17,402 bases of DNA from CAZOKO01 sp964580455 (GCA_964580455.1 CAZOKO010000059.1:1-17402); one strand, 5' to 3'. Counted from the stretch's first letter, positions 7,104 to 14,896 are shown. Translations and numbers: made by a program. The notes: generated by a model not told the origin, from the letters alone.

Positions 7104-7531
7104 AGGATGTGAAGTGTAAACTAGTAGAAACAGAAGAGGAGTTAGAAAGGGCATATAGTATAAGACATGAAATATTTGTAAAAGAGCAAAAGCTTTTTTT
7201 AAAAGCAGACAGGGATAAATTTGATTCTAATGCAATTCATATTATAGCTATTTTACATGATGAGGTGGTAGGGACGGTAAGGGTATATGAAAAAGAGAAG
7301 GATGTGTGGTTTGGAAGCAGGCTGGCCGTGCTTAAACCCTTTAGAGGACGGGCAGGAAAAGCATTGATAGAAAAGGCCAAAGAGACGGTTAAGAAGAGAA
7401 AGGCAAAAAAGTTCATGGCGTATGTCCAGCTACCCAATGTTCCATTCTTTAGACGTCATCGCTGGAGATCTGTGGGGAGTGTCATAGATTATCACAGTGC
7501 ACCGCATCAGTTGATGGAAACACAACTGTAG
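7100..7531 (+). CDS. GNAT N-acetyltransferase, Sll0786/MSMEG_0567-like
   Basis: This 143-residue GNAT-fold enzyme should transfer an acetyl group from acetyl-CoA to an unknown amine. Visible elements: IRHEIFVKEQ (21-30), DRDKFDSNAIHIIA (37-50), VVGTVRV (56-62), the acetyl-CoA loop in LAVLKPFRGRAGKALI (75-90), VQLPNVPFFRR (109-119) and the PHQLM tail (135-139). The combination of DRD...AI, VVGTVR, VQxxNVxFFRR and PHxxM recalls the Sll0786/MSMEG_0567 family, usually found in Nit1C-type clusters with a nitrilase and a radical SAM protein. The frame could begin at 7049, but the ATG at 7100 overlaps the glycosylase stop as ATGA, implying translational coupling, and the conserved domain starts there. 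The Sll0787-like gene follows, the same pairing known from Nit1C clusters. No nitrilase is in this window. The substrate is unknown. Confidence 0.82.
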   Translation: MKDVKCKLVETEEELERAYSIRHEIFVKEQKLFLKADRDKFDSNAIHIIAILHDEVVGTVRVYEKEKDVWFGSRLAVLKPFRGRAGKALIEKAKETVKKRKAKKFMAYVQLPNVPFFRRHRWRSVGSVIDYHSAPHQLMETQL

Positions 7532-7545
7532 GAAGAAAAAGCTTA

Positions 7546-7660
7546 AGGGTTCTAGGGGTCGAGGATCCTAGGGTTCTAGCGGAATGCTCAAGAATTACAG
7601 TAGATTCGAAAGTTAGGATACAGACACTTGACCCCTTGACTCCCTGAATCCTTGAACCCT
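7546..7660. repeat. Inverted repeat of AGGGTTCAAGGGGTCAAG type
   Basis: Arms of 34 bases at 7546-7579 and 7627-7660 are complementary at 24 of 34 positions. Each arm is itself built of two or three degenerate copies of an AGGGTTCTAG/AGGGGTCAAG unit. The repeat fills most of the 168-base spacer between the acetyltransferase and the AIR-synthase-like gene, which otherwise appear to be one operon, so it would be transcribed and could form a long imperfect hairpin. Confidence 0.65.
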
Positions 7661-7699
7661 ATTTTGCGGTTAAGATAAATAAGATTCTGATTTGAAATT

Positions 7700-8668
7700 A
7701 TGGCGCTTAAAAATATTGTTGATGAGATAAGGAACTATCCTGGAATTACGAGGAAGAGAGATATTGGCCATGTGGTAGAGATTCTCAGAAGTGCAGGTGT
7801 AGATGCTTCCTCCCATGTTGTTACCGGTTTTGGTGAAGATGCAGCAGCAATTAAGCATTATGACCACTATCTATTGCTTGCAGCAGAAGGAATGTGGCCG
7901 CAGTTTGTTAAGGCAGAGCCCTATGCTGCTGGTAAAGCCGCTGTAATGGCAAGTGTCAATGATATCTATGCAATGGGGGGTAAGCCCCTGGCTTTGGTCA
8001 ATGTGCTCTCAGCCGCAAAGGGTGAGGATTATAAGCTGGTTATGGAAGGGGTGCGAAAGGGATGTCAGAAATTTAAGGTTCCTATGGTAGGTGGACACCT
8101 TAATCCTGACTCAAAAGAGACCTCACTATCGGTTTCTATTCTGGGAACTGCTCAAAAACTGTTGAAGAGCACTAATGCCAAAGAGGGACAGAAGATTGTT
8201 CTGGCTGTTGACCTCAAAGGTACCGATGGACAGTGTAAGTCAGTCATGAGCTGGGATGCTAATTCAGGGAAAACTTCATCATACGTTCTGGAGAGATTGG
8301 ACATCTTACGGTATTTAGCAGAAGAAGGTATTTGCCAGACTGCTAAAGACGTAAGTAATGGAGGGATATTAGGGACTATAGCTCTGTTGTGTGAGTGTTC
8401 TAAAAAAGGGGGACTGATTATGTTAGATAAAATACCCAAACCACCAGACATTCATTTGCTGCATTGGCTTAAAGCGTTTTTGAGTTATGGATTCATCCTT
8501 TGTGTTGATGAGCACCATCTTCCCGCATGTCTTGATGCCTTTCATAAGAAGAGCCTTACTGCTGAGGTGATTGGTGAGATACAGGAGCAGCAGCAAATAG
8601 TGCTGAGCTATGAAAATGCTGAAGAAGTTTTGTTTGATTTCGACAAGGAATCCATCGCAGGAATATAG
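7700..8668 (+). CDS. AIR synthase (PurM)-like protein, Sll0787 family-like
   Basis: This 322-residue protein has the PurM/ThiL/HypE/SelD-type two-domain ATP-binding fold. N-domain signs are GFGEDAAAI (43-51), LLLAAEGMWP (58-67), NDIYAMGGKP (87-96) and VGGH (130-133). The C domain carries AKDVSNGGILGTI and a late LHWLKAFLSYGFIL segment. AAEGMWP, NDIYAMGG, WLKAFLSYGF and AKDVSNGG are what I recall of the Sll0787 family of Nit1C clusters. The methanogenesis marker 2 group is a related alternative. It is not a purine PurM, because the length and conserved blocks differ. These proteins are ATP-dependent enzymes whose product is unknown here. The ATG at 7700 lacks a good ribosome site. A Sll0786-like acetyltransferase precedes it and an LpdD-like gene follows 52 bases later. 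Confidence 0.82.
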   Translation: MALKNIVDEIRNYPGITRKRDIGHVVEILRSAGVDASSHVVTGFGEDAAAIKHYDHYLLLAAEGMWPQFVKAEPYAAGKAAVMASVNDIYAMGGKPLALVNVLSAAKGEDYKLVMEGVRKGCQKFKVPMVGGHLNPDSKETSLSVSILGTAQKLLKSTNAKEGQKIVLAVDLKGTDGQCKSVMSWDANSGKTSSYVLERLDILRYLAEEGICQTAKDVSNGGILGTIALLCECSKKGGLIMLDKIPKPPDIHLLHWLKAFLSYGFILCVDEHHLPACLDAFHKKSLTAEVIGEIQEQQQIVLSYENAEEVLFDFDKESIAGI

Positions 8669-8680
8669 TTCAATTGTTTA

Positions 8681-8708
8681 CTGCGGATGTCTGCGTCCTA
8701 CTTAATTT
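8681..8708 (+). repeat. Short copy of the CTGCGTCC-type dispersed repeat
   Basis: CTGCGGATGTCTGCGTCC followed by TACTTAATTT resembles one arm of the inverted repeat at 2013-2040 (CTGCGAAAATCTGCGTCC then CAATTTTAAT). It occupies the 52-base spacer between two co-directional genes and ends directly against the ribosome site of the next gene. Confidence 0.6.
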
Positions 8709-8720
8709 GAGGCAATCTAA

Positions 8721-9134
8721 GTGGAAAAAAGGACATTTTCTTACGGCTCTCCACCTTATAAGGTTGAAGCTGAAGTTAAATTAATTGGCTCGGATCTTCT
8801 GGTTGCTCTCTATGGAGGGAATAAGCCCCACATCGGTTCCATAGCTGTATCTCACCCACGCCCCAGCCTTAAAGACAAAAAGCAGATTAGTTCAACATCA
8901 TCTGTTTATAATTTTCTGGGGCATAAGGATGGTGTCGTGGCTCAGAGAATGTCCGAGTCACTTTCAGCAAGTCTCAATAAAAAAGTTGTGGTGGTAGCAG
9001 GAATCCATATTGACAGGATAACTCAGAAAGGAATTGAAAAGATAATAGAGAACTGCGATAAACTTGCCCAAGAGATACGAAAAAGGTCCCTAATATTGAC
9101 AAATGATAATTTTAATCCCGAAGAAGAAAGGTAA
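8721..9134 (+). CDS. LpdD-like small protein (prenylated-flavin chaperone domain)
   Basis: This 137-residue protein starts at a GTG with GAGG eight bases upstream (8709-8712). The motifs LIGSDLLVALYGG (21-33), PHIGSIAVSHPRPSLKD (36-52), the SSTSSVYNFLGHKD segment (57-70) and VVVAGIHIDRIT (90-101) match what I recall of LpdD-type proteins (gallate or hydroxyarylic acid decarboxylase subunit D). Those are proposed to carry prenylated FMN to UbiD-type decarboxylases. The C-terminal 25 residues are polar and probably disordered. No UbiD or UbiX gene lies in this window. Its neighbours are instead an AIR-synthase-like protein and a GNAT, so its role could be in a different, still unknown pathway. 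The stop codon lies 27 bases from the end of the convergent polysaccharide deacetylase gene. Confidence 0.75.
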   Translation: MEKRTFSYGSPPYKVEAEVKLIGSDLLVALYGGNKPHIGSIAVSHPRPSLKDKKQISSTSSVYNFLGHKDGVVAQRMSESLSASLNKKVVVVAGIHIDRITQKGIEKIIENCDKLAQEIRKRSLILTNDNFNPEEER

Positions 9135-9161
9135 TTGTCAAGAATAAAGATTTGACCCCAA

Positions 9162-10382
9162 CTAATGAACCATTTGTGAAAGGGGAACGATTTTAATGCC
9201 TCGTTCTTCCAGTATGGGGATGGTTTTTTCAAGCGCATTGATGGTGGGAGGGTAGGGGTGTCCGATTGCAATTGTATTACCACCAATATTTTTTGCTAAA
9301 GGAAGTATGCTCTTTAATTGTTCCTCAATGGATAATGGATCTTTATCATTATCTATGAAGAGGTCACGCTGAGCAGTTTTGATGCCCATCTTTTTAGCGA
9401 GTGCATAGCCAACCGTCTTTTTTGTAGTACGGCTATCCAGGAAGTAGAGTCCTTTCTCTTTGATTGCCTTCAACAGTATTTCCATTTTAGCTTTGTCTTC
9501 AGTAAATTTTGAGCCCATATGACTGCTTACTCCTGAAATGTGGGGTACTGCATTGATATTTCTTTCCAGTTGGGCAAGCAGTTGATCCTTTCTCATACTG
9601 GTCAGCAGGGTTCCATGGTTGATTGAATTATTGAAACTGTCCTTGGGCTCCAGGGGCAAATGGAGAATAATTTCCCTGCCTTTTTCGTAAGCTTCATTGG
9701 CAATCCTTATAGAGTGAGTTTGAAAAGGCAGGATAGAGAAGGTGAAAGGGGTATGCATGGCAAGAAGTTTTTTGAAGATTTTATAGTTCTCTCCCAGATC
9801 GTCAATAACGATGGAAACCCGATATGTATTCTCTAATGGTATCTGCTGTTCTGGAGCAGGTGAGGTGTAACAGAGAGTCAACTGGTGAGTTTTAAATCCT
9901 TGAATGAGCACATTAATATTTAAGCAGTTGTCTTTGTCTTGAACAAAGTGCCATTTGAGATCTTCTAGTTCAAAAAATTTAACAACTCTGTTAAAGGCAT
10001 TTTCAACCTGATCGAAATTGATGTCAGGAGGTAATATAACAGTGGTGATACTGTAATTCCATTCGATTATGCCATCCTTCTTTTGGAACTGCTTTAATGA
10101 AATATGATTCTCAGGAATGGAGAGTTGAGATAGCTGGTGAAAGATGATCTGATCTGTGGTCTGTATTTTTTCAGTCAGGTTTTCATTGATGGTATGGGGC
10201 GAGGGAGGTGCTAAAAGATTTTTTAACTCCTGTCTTTTAACATAGACTGCCGTGAGGATAAGTAGAGTGCATGAGAATATTATCCAGATTGATTTCCACG
10301 GCAGAGATGTTTTAAGTTTTTTGAGATCAAAGTTAAGAGTGATTTTCTGAAGAGATGATTTAAGCTCCTGCCAATTAATCAT
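9162..10382 (-). CDS. Divergent polysaccharide deacetylase (YibQ/DUF610 type), membrane anchored
   Basis: This 406-residue protein has a cytoplasmic N-terminus, one membrane segment (about 31-48), a linker region (about 50-180) and a C-terminal divergent polysaccharide deacetylase domain (about 186-406) facing the periplasm. Motifs of the family are VSIVIDDLG with D194-D195, HLPLEP with H241, SSHMGS with H288, LDSRTT with D316, RDLFID with D340, and IAIGHPYP with H375. These are the places where metal ligands and catalytic acids sit in polysaccharide deacetylases, but the actual substrate of this branch is not established. The start codon overlaps the stop of the upstream S41 protease by four bases (ATGA), so the two are translationally coupled. 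This is the last gene of the minus-strand envelope cluster. Confidence 0.88.
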   Translation of the reverse strand: MINWQELKSSLQKITLNFDLKKLKTSLPWKSIWIIFSCTLLILTAVYVKRQELKNLLAPPSPHTINENLTEKIQTTDQIIFHQLSQLSIPENHISLKQFQKKDGIIEWNYSITTVILPPDINFDQVENAFNRVVKFFELEDLKWHFVQDKDNCLNINVLIQGFKTHQLTLCYTSPAPEQQIPLENTYRVSIVIDDLGENYKIFKKLLAMHTPFTFSILPFQTHSIRIANEAYEKGREIILHLPLEPKDSFNNSINHGTLLTSMRKDQLLAQLERNINAVPHISGVSSHMGSKFTEDKAKMEILLKAIKEKGLYFLDSRTTKKTVGYALAKKMGIKTAQRDLFIDNDKDPLSIEEQLKSILPLAKNIGGNTIAIGHPYPPTINALEKTIPILEERGIKIVPLSQMVH

Positions 10383-11710
10383 GGTGCTACTGTGTTTTGG
10401 TTTTCGGTTTCATATTTTTTAAATATATGCCAGCTTTTTATTAACTGGGTAGCTCGAGCGAGCTGGGGATCTTCTTCTTCCACCTCTTTTTCATCTCCCT
10501 CTTTAGTGGTGATGATTTCTTCTTTTGCTCCTTCAGGTTCGAAATGACCTTTGAGATCCTTCTCTTTTATTAGATAGCTAATTTTTTCCTTCTCCTTACT
10601 GTGAAAAGCCGTTTCCTTTACAATAACATCGGGTGTGATACCTGTTGCCTGAATCGATTTTCCGTTGGGTGTGTAATAACGTGCAGTTGTCAGACGCAGT
10701 CCTGAGCCGTCATCTAATGGAATGATAGTTTGAACCGAAGCTTTCCCAAAGGTGGGAGTTCCCAGAATAACTGCCCGATTGTGATCCTGGAGAGCACCTG
10801 CAACTATTTCCGATCCACTTGCACTTCCTCCATTAACCAGTACTATTATTGGGTAGTCACGGGGGTTCTTGTTAGGATGTGCACTAAACTTCATCTGCTG
10901 CCCCTCAATTCTACCCTGAGTATAGACTATGAGTCCCTGATCAATGAATGTATCGCAGATTTTCACCGCCTGGTCCAATAATCCACCAGGATTGTTTCTC
11001 AGATCCAGGATTAGACCTGTTAAGGATTTATCACCCTGTTCCAGAGCGTCAAGAGCCTTGTTGAATTCCGCCCCTGTTTTTTCCTGAAATTGGCTAAGTC
11101 TAATATATCCTATAGTATCTTCCTCTAAGGACTTGTATTTAACACTTTTTATGCGAATTATTTCCCTAGTCAGAGTAAAATCTTTAGGTTCGGTAAAACC
11201 TTTTCTCATAATAGAGATGGTAACCTTTTCTCCTGCAGGACCTCTCATTCTTTTCACTGCATCCAGTAATGTCATGTTCTCAGTAGATTCATCTTCTATC
11301 TTTACAATTTTATCACTGGATTTCAATCCAGCTCTGAAAGCAGGTGTGTCTTCGATGGGTGATACGATGGTTAAGATTCCTTTCCTGATGGTAATCTCAA
11401 TACCAATTCCACCAAAACTCCCCTTTGTTTCTACCTGTAATTCCTTATATAGATCTGGAAGCATAAAGGATGAATGCGGGTCAAGTGTCCTTAACATACC
11501 GTTAATTGCACCATAGATGAGGTCTTCAGGATTGGTTTCCTCAACATAATTTTTTTGTATAATACTTAATACATTTGAAAACACCTTTAGCTTTCCGTAT
11601 ATCTCATCTGTTTGTGCTTTTAGCTTGCCATACGGTATGGAGACGCATACTGTTAGAGATATGATGAAAATAATCAATGCTGCTACTTTTTTCTTTTCTG
11701 TTTTTAACAT
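10379..11710 (-). CDS. ctpA: Carboxy-terminal processing protease (S41, CtpA/Prc family)
   Basis: This 443-residue periplasmic serine protease has an N-terminal membrane segment or signal (about 9-25), a helical N-domain (DPHSSFM at 77-83), a PDZ domain (about 95-175) and an S41 catalytic domain with LDLRNNPGG (235-243). The Ser-Lys dyad is S298 in GGSASGSE and K323 in FGKASVQ, with D309 in LQDH. The 25-residue Ser-Lys spacing equals that of E. coli Tsp. The C-terminal 70 residues are charged (EEIITTKEGDEKEVEEEDP) and end without a second domain. It should degrade or process periplasmic proteins by their C-termini, possibly cell-wall hydrolases given its EnvC-like neighbour. AGGAGGG four bases before the ATG (11715-11721) confirms the start. 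It overlaps the deacetylase gene downstream by four bases, and a 269-base spacer separates it from the EnvC-like gene. Confidence 0.93.
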   Translation of the reverse strand: MLKTEKKKVAALIIFIISLTVCVSIPYGKLKAQTDEIYGKLKVFSNVLSIIQKNYVEETNPEDLIYGAINGMLRTLDPHSSFMLPDLYKELQVETKGSFGGIGIEITIRKGILTIVSPIEDTPAFRAGLKSSDKIVKIEDESTENMTLLDAVKRMRGPAGEKVTISIMRKGFTEPKDFTLTREIIRIKSVKYKSLEEDTIGYIRLSQFQEKTGAEFNKALDALEQGDKSLTGLILDLRNNPGGLLDQAVKICDTFIDQGLIVYTQGRIEGQQMKFSAHPNKNPRDYPIIVLVNGGSASGSEIVAGALQDHNRAVILGTPTFGKASVQTIIPLDDGSGLRLTTARYYTPNGKSIQATGITPDVIVKETAFHSKEKEKISYLIKEKDLKGHFEPEGAKEEIITTKEGDEKEVEEEDPQLARATQLIKSWHIFKKYETENQNTVAP

Positions 11711-11979
11711 CTGACCCTCCTGTTGTTATAAAGTATTTGAAACCGCAAAGTTCACCCCATTAGACTATTAACCAAGGTTCTATGTATGTTTGAAACAATT
11801 TAGTTAAAGAGTATTTTGTAGAAGCTCCCCATGTACTTCCTAACGGGGCAGGCGAAGAAGCACTAAGGAAAAGCTGGCTACCTAAGTCTTGAATTCTGAA
11901 TCTGGCATCAAGCACCAAAAAATCAATCCCCCAATTCCTAAATCCCTAAATTCTATTCTACATGATTAAGAAGATTTAC
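11711..11979. repeat. Spacer with half-copies of dispersed repeats between ctpA and the EnvC-like gene
   Basis: No gene is visible. CCAATTCCTAAATCCCTAAATTC (11931-11953) is a degraded half of the AATTGAGGAATT family seen at 5613-5690. CTTGAATTCTGAATCTGG (11888-11905) may be the remnant of its partner arm. Around 11825-11860, CCCC and GGGG flank ATGTACTTCCTAAC, a possible short hairpin. The side next to ctpA is AT-rich and could hold its promoter, but I could not pick a convincing -35/-10 pair. Confidence 0.5.
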
Positions 11980-13161
11980 TCAATAAGTTCTTAACCAATG
12001 CAAGGGATTTAATGGTTTTCCATGGTGTCTGAGTTCAAAGTATAAGCAATGGCCTTTCAGTGAGCCAGTATCTCCTGACAGGGCAATAACTTCACCGGCT
12101 TCTGCCCTGTCTCCTACGCTTTTATATATTTCTGAGAGGTGAGCGGAAAGGCTGTAGTAACTGCCACCATGATCAATGATGATAATATTACCGTAACCTT
12201 TAAGCCAGTCTGCATAGATGACCTTGCCTTCATAAATAGCTTTAATTTCTTTACCACGTTTAGTTGATATTTCAATACCTTTCTGGAAGGTTACTGTATT
12301 CAGTTTAGGGTCAATCTGATTACCATATCGGCTTATAATCTTCCCGGAAACAGGGAATAACAGTTTTCCCTTAAGCATCGCGAACCCCTTGCCATCTTCA
12401 GGAATAAAATCTCCTTTCCTGGTTGTCAGTTCTTTCAAAAGACGATCGATGAGAGATTGAAGCTCGAGAGAAGATTTTTCTAATTCTCTCACTGCAATCT
12501 GGTATGTCTGTTTTTCACTCCTGACTTTTTTTAAGAGAGCTGATTTCTTTTTCTTCTGCTTATTGATTTGAGATTTTTTCTTAAGAATGCGTGCTTTTAC
12601 CTTTTTCAGGGATTTTTGATTTTCTTGTAATGTTGTTTTTTTTTCTTTTGTAAGTGACACTTGTTCTATGAATTGATGAATGATTTGAATATCATGGTTT
12701 AAGATCATGCCGATGTACTTTGTTCTTTGTGATAAATCCAGATATGAATGAGAAGAAAATATTGTCCTTAATATTCCTCCACTGCGTTCATATTTGTACA
12801 GTGCGATAAGCCTTTTATTAAATAGTTCTTTTCTCTGTGCAATGTCCTGATTGATCTGGTTAAGCTGGGAATTGGTAGAGAGCATTTCTTTTTTTAAGTT
12901 TTTTAACTTGCGATTTAAATAGGTGAGCTCCTTGCGATTTTGTGAAATCTTTTTATCAATAACATTCAGTTGATTGATTGTGGAAAGTTCTTTTTGTTCT
13001 GCCTGTGTAAGTTTCTTCTTCTTTATCTTTATTTTTTCGTCAATATCACTTAATTTCTCCTTTCCTTTGACGACTTCATCTGAAAGCTTTTTTAGATCTT
13101 TTTCAGCATAGGCATTTAACGTCAAGGAGATGATAAAGAGGAGACTTATAACTTTTTTCAT
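11980..13161 (-). CDS. EnvC-like coiled-coil protein with degenerate LytM (M23) domain
   Basis: This 393-residue exported protein has a signal peptide (1-19, ending NAYA), a long Lys/Glu-rich coiled coil (about 21-120 and 160-250) and a C-terminal LytM/M23 domain (about 265-393). In active M23 peptidases the zinc is held by HxxxD and HxH. Here the equivalents read Q293-KGI-E297 and C372-L-Y374, while H341 in SAHLS remains. The domain therefore probably cannot cut peptidoglycan, which is the situation in EnvC, where the domain activates amidases. The position directly after ftsX (stop and start codons abut, with AAAGG ahead of the ATG) supports a role as the periplasmic partner of FtsEX in septal cell-wall splitting. 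The frame ends in KPLNPLHWLRTY, typical of the family. The amidase it would activate is not in this window. Confidence 0.88.
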   Translation of the reverse strand: MKKVISLLFIISLTLNAYAEKDLKKLSDEVVKGKEKLSDIDEKIKIKKKKLTQAEQKELSTINQLNVIDKKISQNRKELTYLNRKLKNLKKEMLSTNSQLNQINQDIAQRKELFNKRLIALYKYERSGGILRTIFSSHSYLDLSQRTKYIGMILNHDIQIIHQFIEQVSLTKEKKTTLQENQKSLKKVKARILKKKSQINKQKKKKSALLKKVRSEKQTYQIAVRELEKSSLELQSLIDRLLKELTTRKGDFIPEDGKGFAMLKGKLLFPVSGKIISRYGNQIDPKLNTVTFQKGIEISTKRGKEIKAIYEGKVIYADWLKGYGNIIIIDHGGSYYSLSAHLSEIYKSVGDRAEAGEVIALSGDTGSLKGHCLYFELRHHGKPLNPLHWLRTY

Positions 13162-14061
13162 TTAAGCCTTTAAGAATCTTCCCATTGAGAAAGCACAACC
13201 GAATATTCCTAATAAAATCCCAAGAGAAAGGAGTGCAATAATGAGATTCTGGGGTAAAAAGGTGAGGTCCAGGGAACCAAGATAGAGACTATAATCAATG
13301 ATAATTTTGCTGATAAGGATTTTATAACCCAGATAGAGGATCCCGAGCGATAGTAAAGACGCTGAAAAACCCTGGATGAGCCCTTCGAGAAAGAAAGGGA
13401 TCTGAATGAAAAAGTTGGTTGCACCAACCAGCTTCATAATCTCTATTTCCTCCCGCCTGCTGTAGATAGTCAATTTTATAGTATTGGATATAATGAAAAC
13501 AGTAGCCAGCAAGAGGAAGCATCCAATGCTCGTACCAACCAGTTTAACCATGCTAATGAAGGCAGAAAACTTTTCTAACCACTCCTGTCCATATTCGACA
13601 TCACTAACCTTATCAATCCCTTTGACCTCAGCGACAAATGTTTTTACACTCTGTGGGTTTTGGTATTCTTCTTTTAGCTGGATCTCCAGTGATGCGGGTA
13701 AAGGATTTTCGTCAAGATTTTCAAGGATACCACTCTGGTACTGTAAGCTTTTTTTAAGTGTGGTTAAGGCCTTTTCTTTTGAGACATAAGCTGTCTTTTC
13801 GGTTTGGGGAAGACTGGCAATCCTTTCACTCACCTTTTTGATCTTTTCAGGATTGGCATCTTTATCCAGATAAACTATTACCTGCATTCTCTTGCCCCAA
13901 TCATCAAAGATGCGATTGAGGTTGATAACCGTAATAATAAATATTCCAAGGGTAAGAAGAGCAAAGGTTATGGTTCCAATAGATACTATATGGGTGAACA
14001 TGTTTTGTTTAATACCTTGAATGGCCTCTCTGAAAAAGTAGAGCAGTCTGTGTAAAAACAT
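13162..14061 (-). CDS. ftsX: Cell-division ABC transporter membrane subunit FtsX
   Basis: This 299-residue inner-membrane protein has the FtsX topology: a cytoplasmic N-terminus, a first membrane segment (about 21-46), a periplasmic domain (about 50-165) that should bind the EnvC-like protein, and three later segments (about 170-195, 218-245 and 268-292). The YSRREEIEIMKLVGATNFFI stretch after the second segment is the coupling region that contacts FtsE and is strongly conserved in the family. The ATG at 14061 has only a weak GAGACG upstream. FtsE lies on the same strand upstream but is separated by 175 bases, which is unusual because the two genes normally touch or overlap. The EnvC-like gene follows with no gap. 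Confidence 0.93.
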   Translation of the reverse strand: MFLHRLLYFFREAIQGIKQNMFTHIVSIGTITFALLTLGIFIITVINLNRIFDDWGKRMQVIVYLDKDANPEKIKKVSERIASLPQTEKTAYVSKEKALTTLKKSLQYQSGILENLDENPLPASLEIQLKEEYQNPQSVKTFVAEVKGIDKVSDVEYGQEWLEKFSAFISMVKLVGTSIGCFLLLATVFIISNTIKLTIYSRREEIEIMKLVGATNFFIQIPFFLEGLIQGFSASLLSLGILYLGYKILISKIIIDYSLYLGSLDLTFLPQNLIIALLSLGILLGIFGCAFSMGRFLKA

Positions 14062-14153
14062 AATACGTCTCGGGAATGCTATTACTCGCTGAAGTTAAAG
14101 GTGTTTTTTAGTCGTTATTAAACTTGTCACGTTTATGGAGTAATTATGTTGAG

Positions 14154-14207
14154 TTGTGAATTAGTAACTTTAGGCACTCTAGTTCACTTCGAGAACCAAT
14201 TGTTAAG
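14154..14207. repeat. Dispersed element, copy 1 (in the ftsE-ftsX spacer)
   Basis: This 54-base element (starts TTGTGAATTAGTAACTTTAG, ends with TTCACTTCGAGAACC and TTGTTAAG) is closely repeated at 16764-16807 in the same orientation. The second copy lacks about nine bases in the middle. Both copies lie upstream of minus-strand genes of the same cluster. Read on the minus strand it contains degenerate copies of an AGTGACTAA unit. Confidence 0.7.
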
Positions 14208-14236
14208 TCCTCTTCATATCTCAGGATAAACTCAGC

Positions 14237-14896
14237 TTAAGCCGGGTTTATTACCCTGCCTTTATCCAGCATAACGTGTTTGCTGGAGTATTTATGAGCT
14301 AAATCTTTATTATGAGTTGCAATCACCACGGTGGCACCCCGTTCATTTATGTTCTTAAACAGGTCCATGATGTCTTGAGTGATTTCTAAATCAAGATTGC
14401 CTGTGGGTTCATCGGCAAGAAGTATGGTTGGGCTATTGACTATCGCTCGAGCGATGGCGATCCTTTGCTGTTCACCACCGGAAAGCCCCAGAGGTGTTGC
14501 ATCCAGTCTGTTTTGAAGTCCTACCAGTTTTAAAACCTGCCATGCTTTTCGTTTAATCTCTTTTCTCCTTGCACCTGTAACTTCCAGTGCAAAGACCACA
14601 TTTTCATAGACCGTTCTATTATTCAAAAGTTTGAAATCCTGGAAAACGACTCCTATGTTTCTTCGGAGATGGGGGATACCTGATTTCTTTATTTTAGCGA
14701 GATTTATTCCTTTGACAATTATTTGTCCTCTGGTAGCTCTCTCGGCACAGAAGATAAGTTTTATCAGGGTAGTTTTCCCGGCCCCACTTGGTCCTGTTAC
14801 AAAAACAAAATCACCTTTTTTGATATGTAAATTGACATCGGTGAGTGCCGAGTAGTTGTTGGGGTAAACCTTGGATAGATTAAATATCTGGATCAT
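14237..14896 (-). CDS. ftsE: Cell-division ATP-binding protein FtsE
   Basis: This 219-residue ABC ATPase has every nucleotide-binding motif: Walker A GPSGAGKTT (35-43), Q-loop VFQDFKLL (84-91, Q86), signature LSGGEQQR (138-145), Walker B ILLADEPTGNLD (158-169) and switch histidine ATHNKD (H195). The length and the DFKLLNNRTVYENV block are typical of FtsE. As a dimer at the cytoplasmic face it would drive conformational change in FtsX and so control peptidoglycan hydrolysis at the septum. The gene lies 27 bases after the transketolase C-terminal subunit on the same strand, so it probably shares that transcript. It is separated from ftsX by a 175-base repeat-bearing spacer. Confidence 0.95.
   Translation of the reverse strand: MIQIFNLSKVYPNNYSALTDVNLHIKKGDFVFVTGPSGAGKTTLIKLIFCAERATRGQIIVKGINLAKIKKSGIPHLRRNIGVVFQDFKLLNNRTVYENVVFALEVTGARRKEIKRKAWQVLKLVGLQNRLDATPLGLSGGEQQRIAIARAIVNSPTILLADEPTGNLDLEITQDIMDLFKNINERGATVVIATHNKDLAHKYSSKHVMLDKGRVINPA

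Noticed and set aside
5186..7660. CRISPR array or transposon ends made from the spacer repeats
   Set aside because: The repeats are degenerate, not regularly spaced and belong to different families. No cas gene, transposase or target-site duplication was seen.
9135..9161. Bidirectional terminator between the convergent LpdD-like and deacetylase genes
   Set aside because: Only a 5-bp GTCAA/TTGAC pairing is visible in the 27-base spacer and no T-run follows on either strand.
13484..13789. Plus-strand open frame opposite ftsX
   Set aside because: It is fully antisense to a well-supported membrane protein and has no domain signature; it is a frame shadow.
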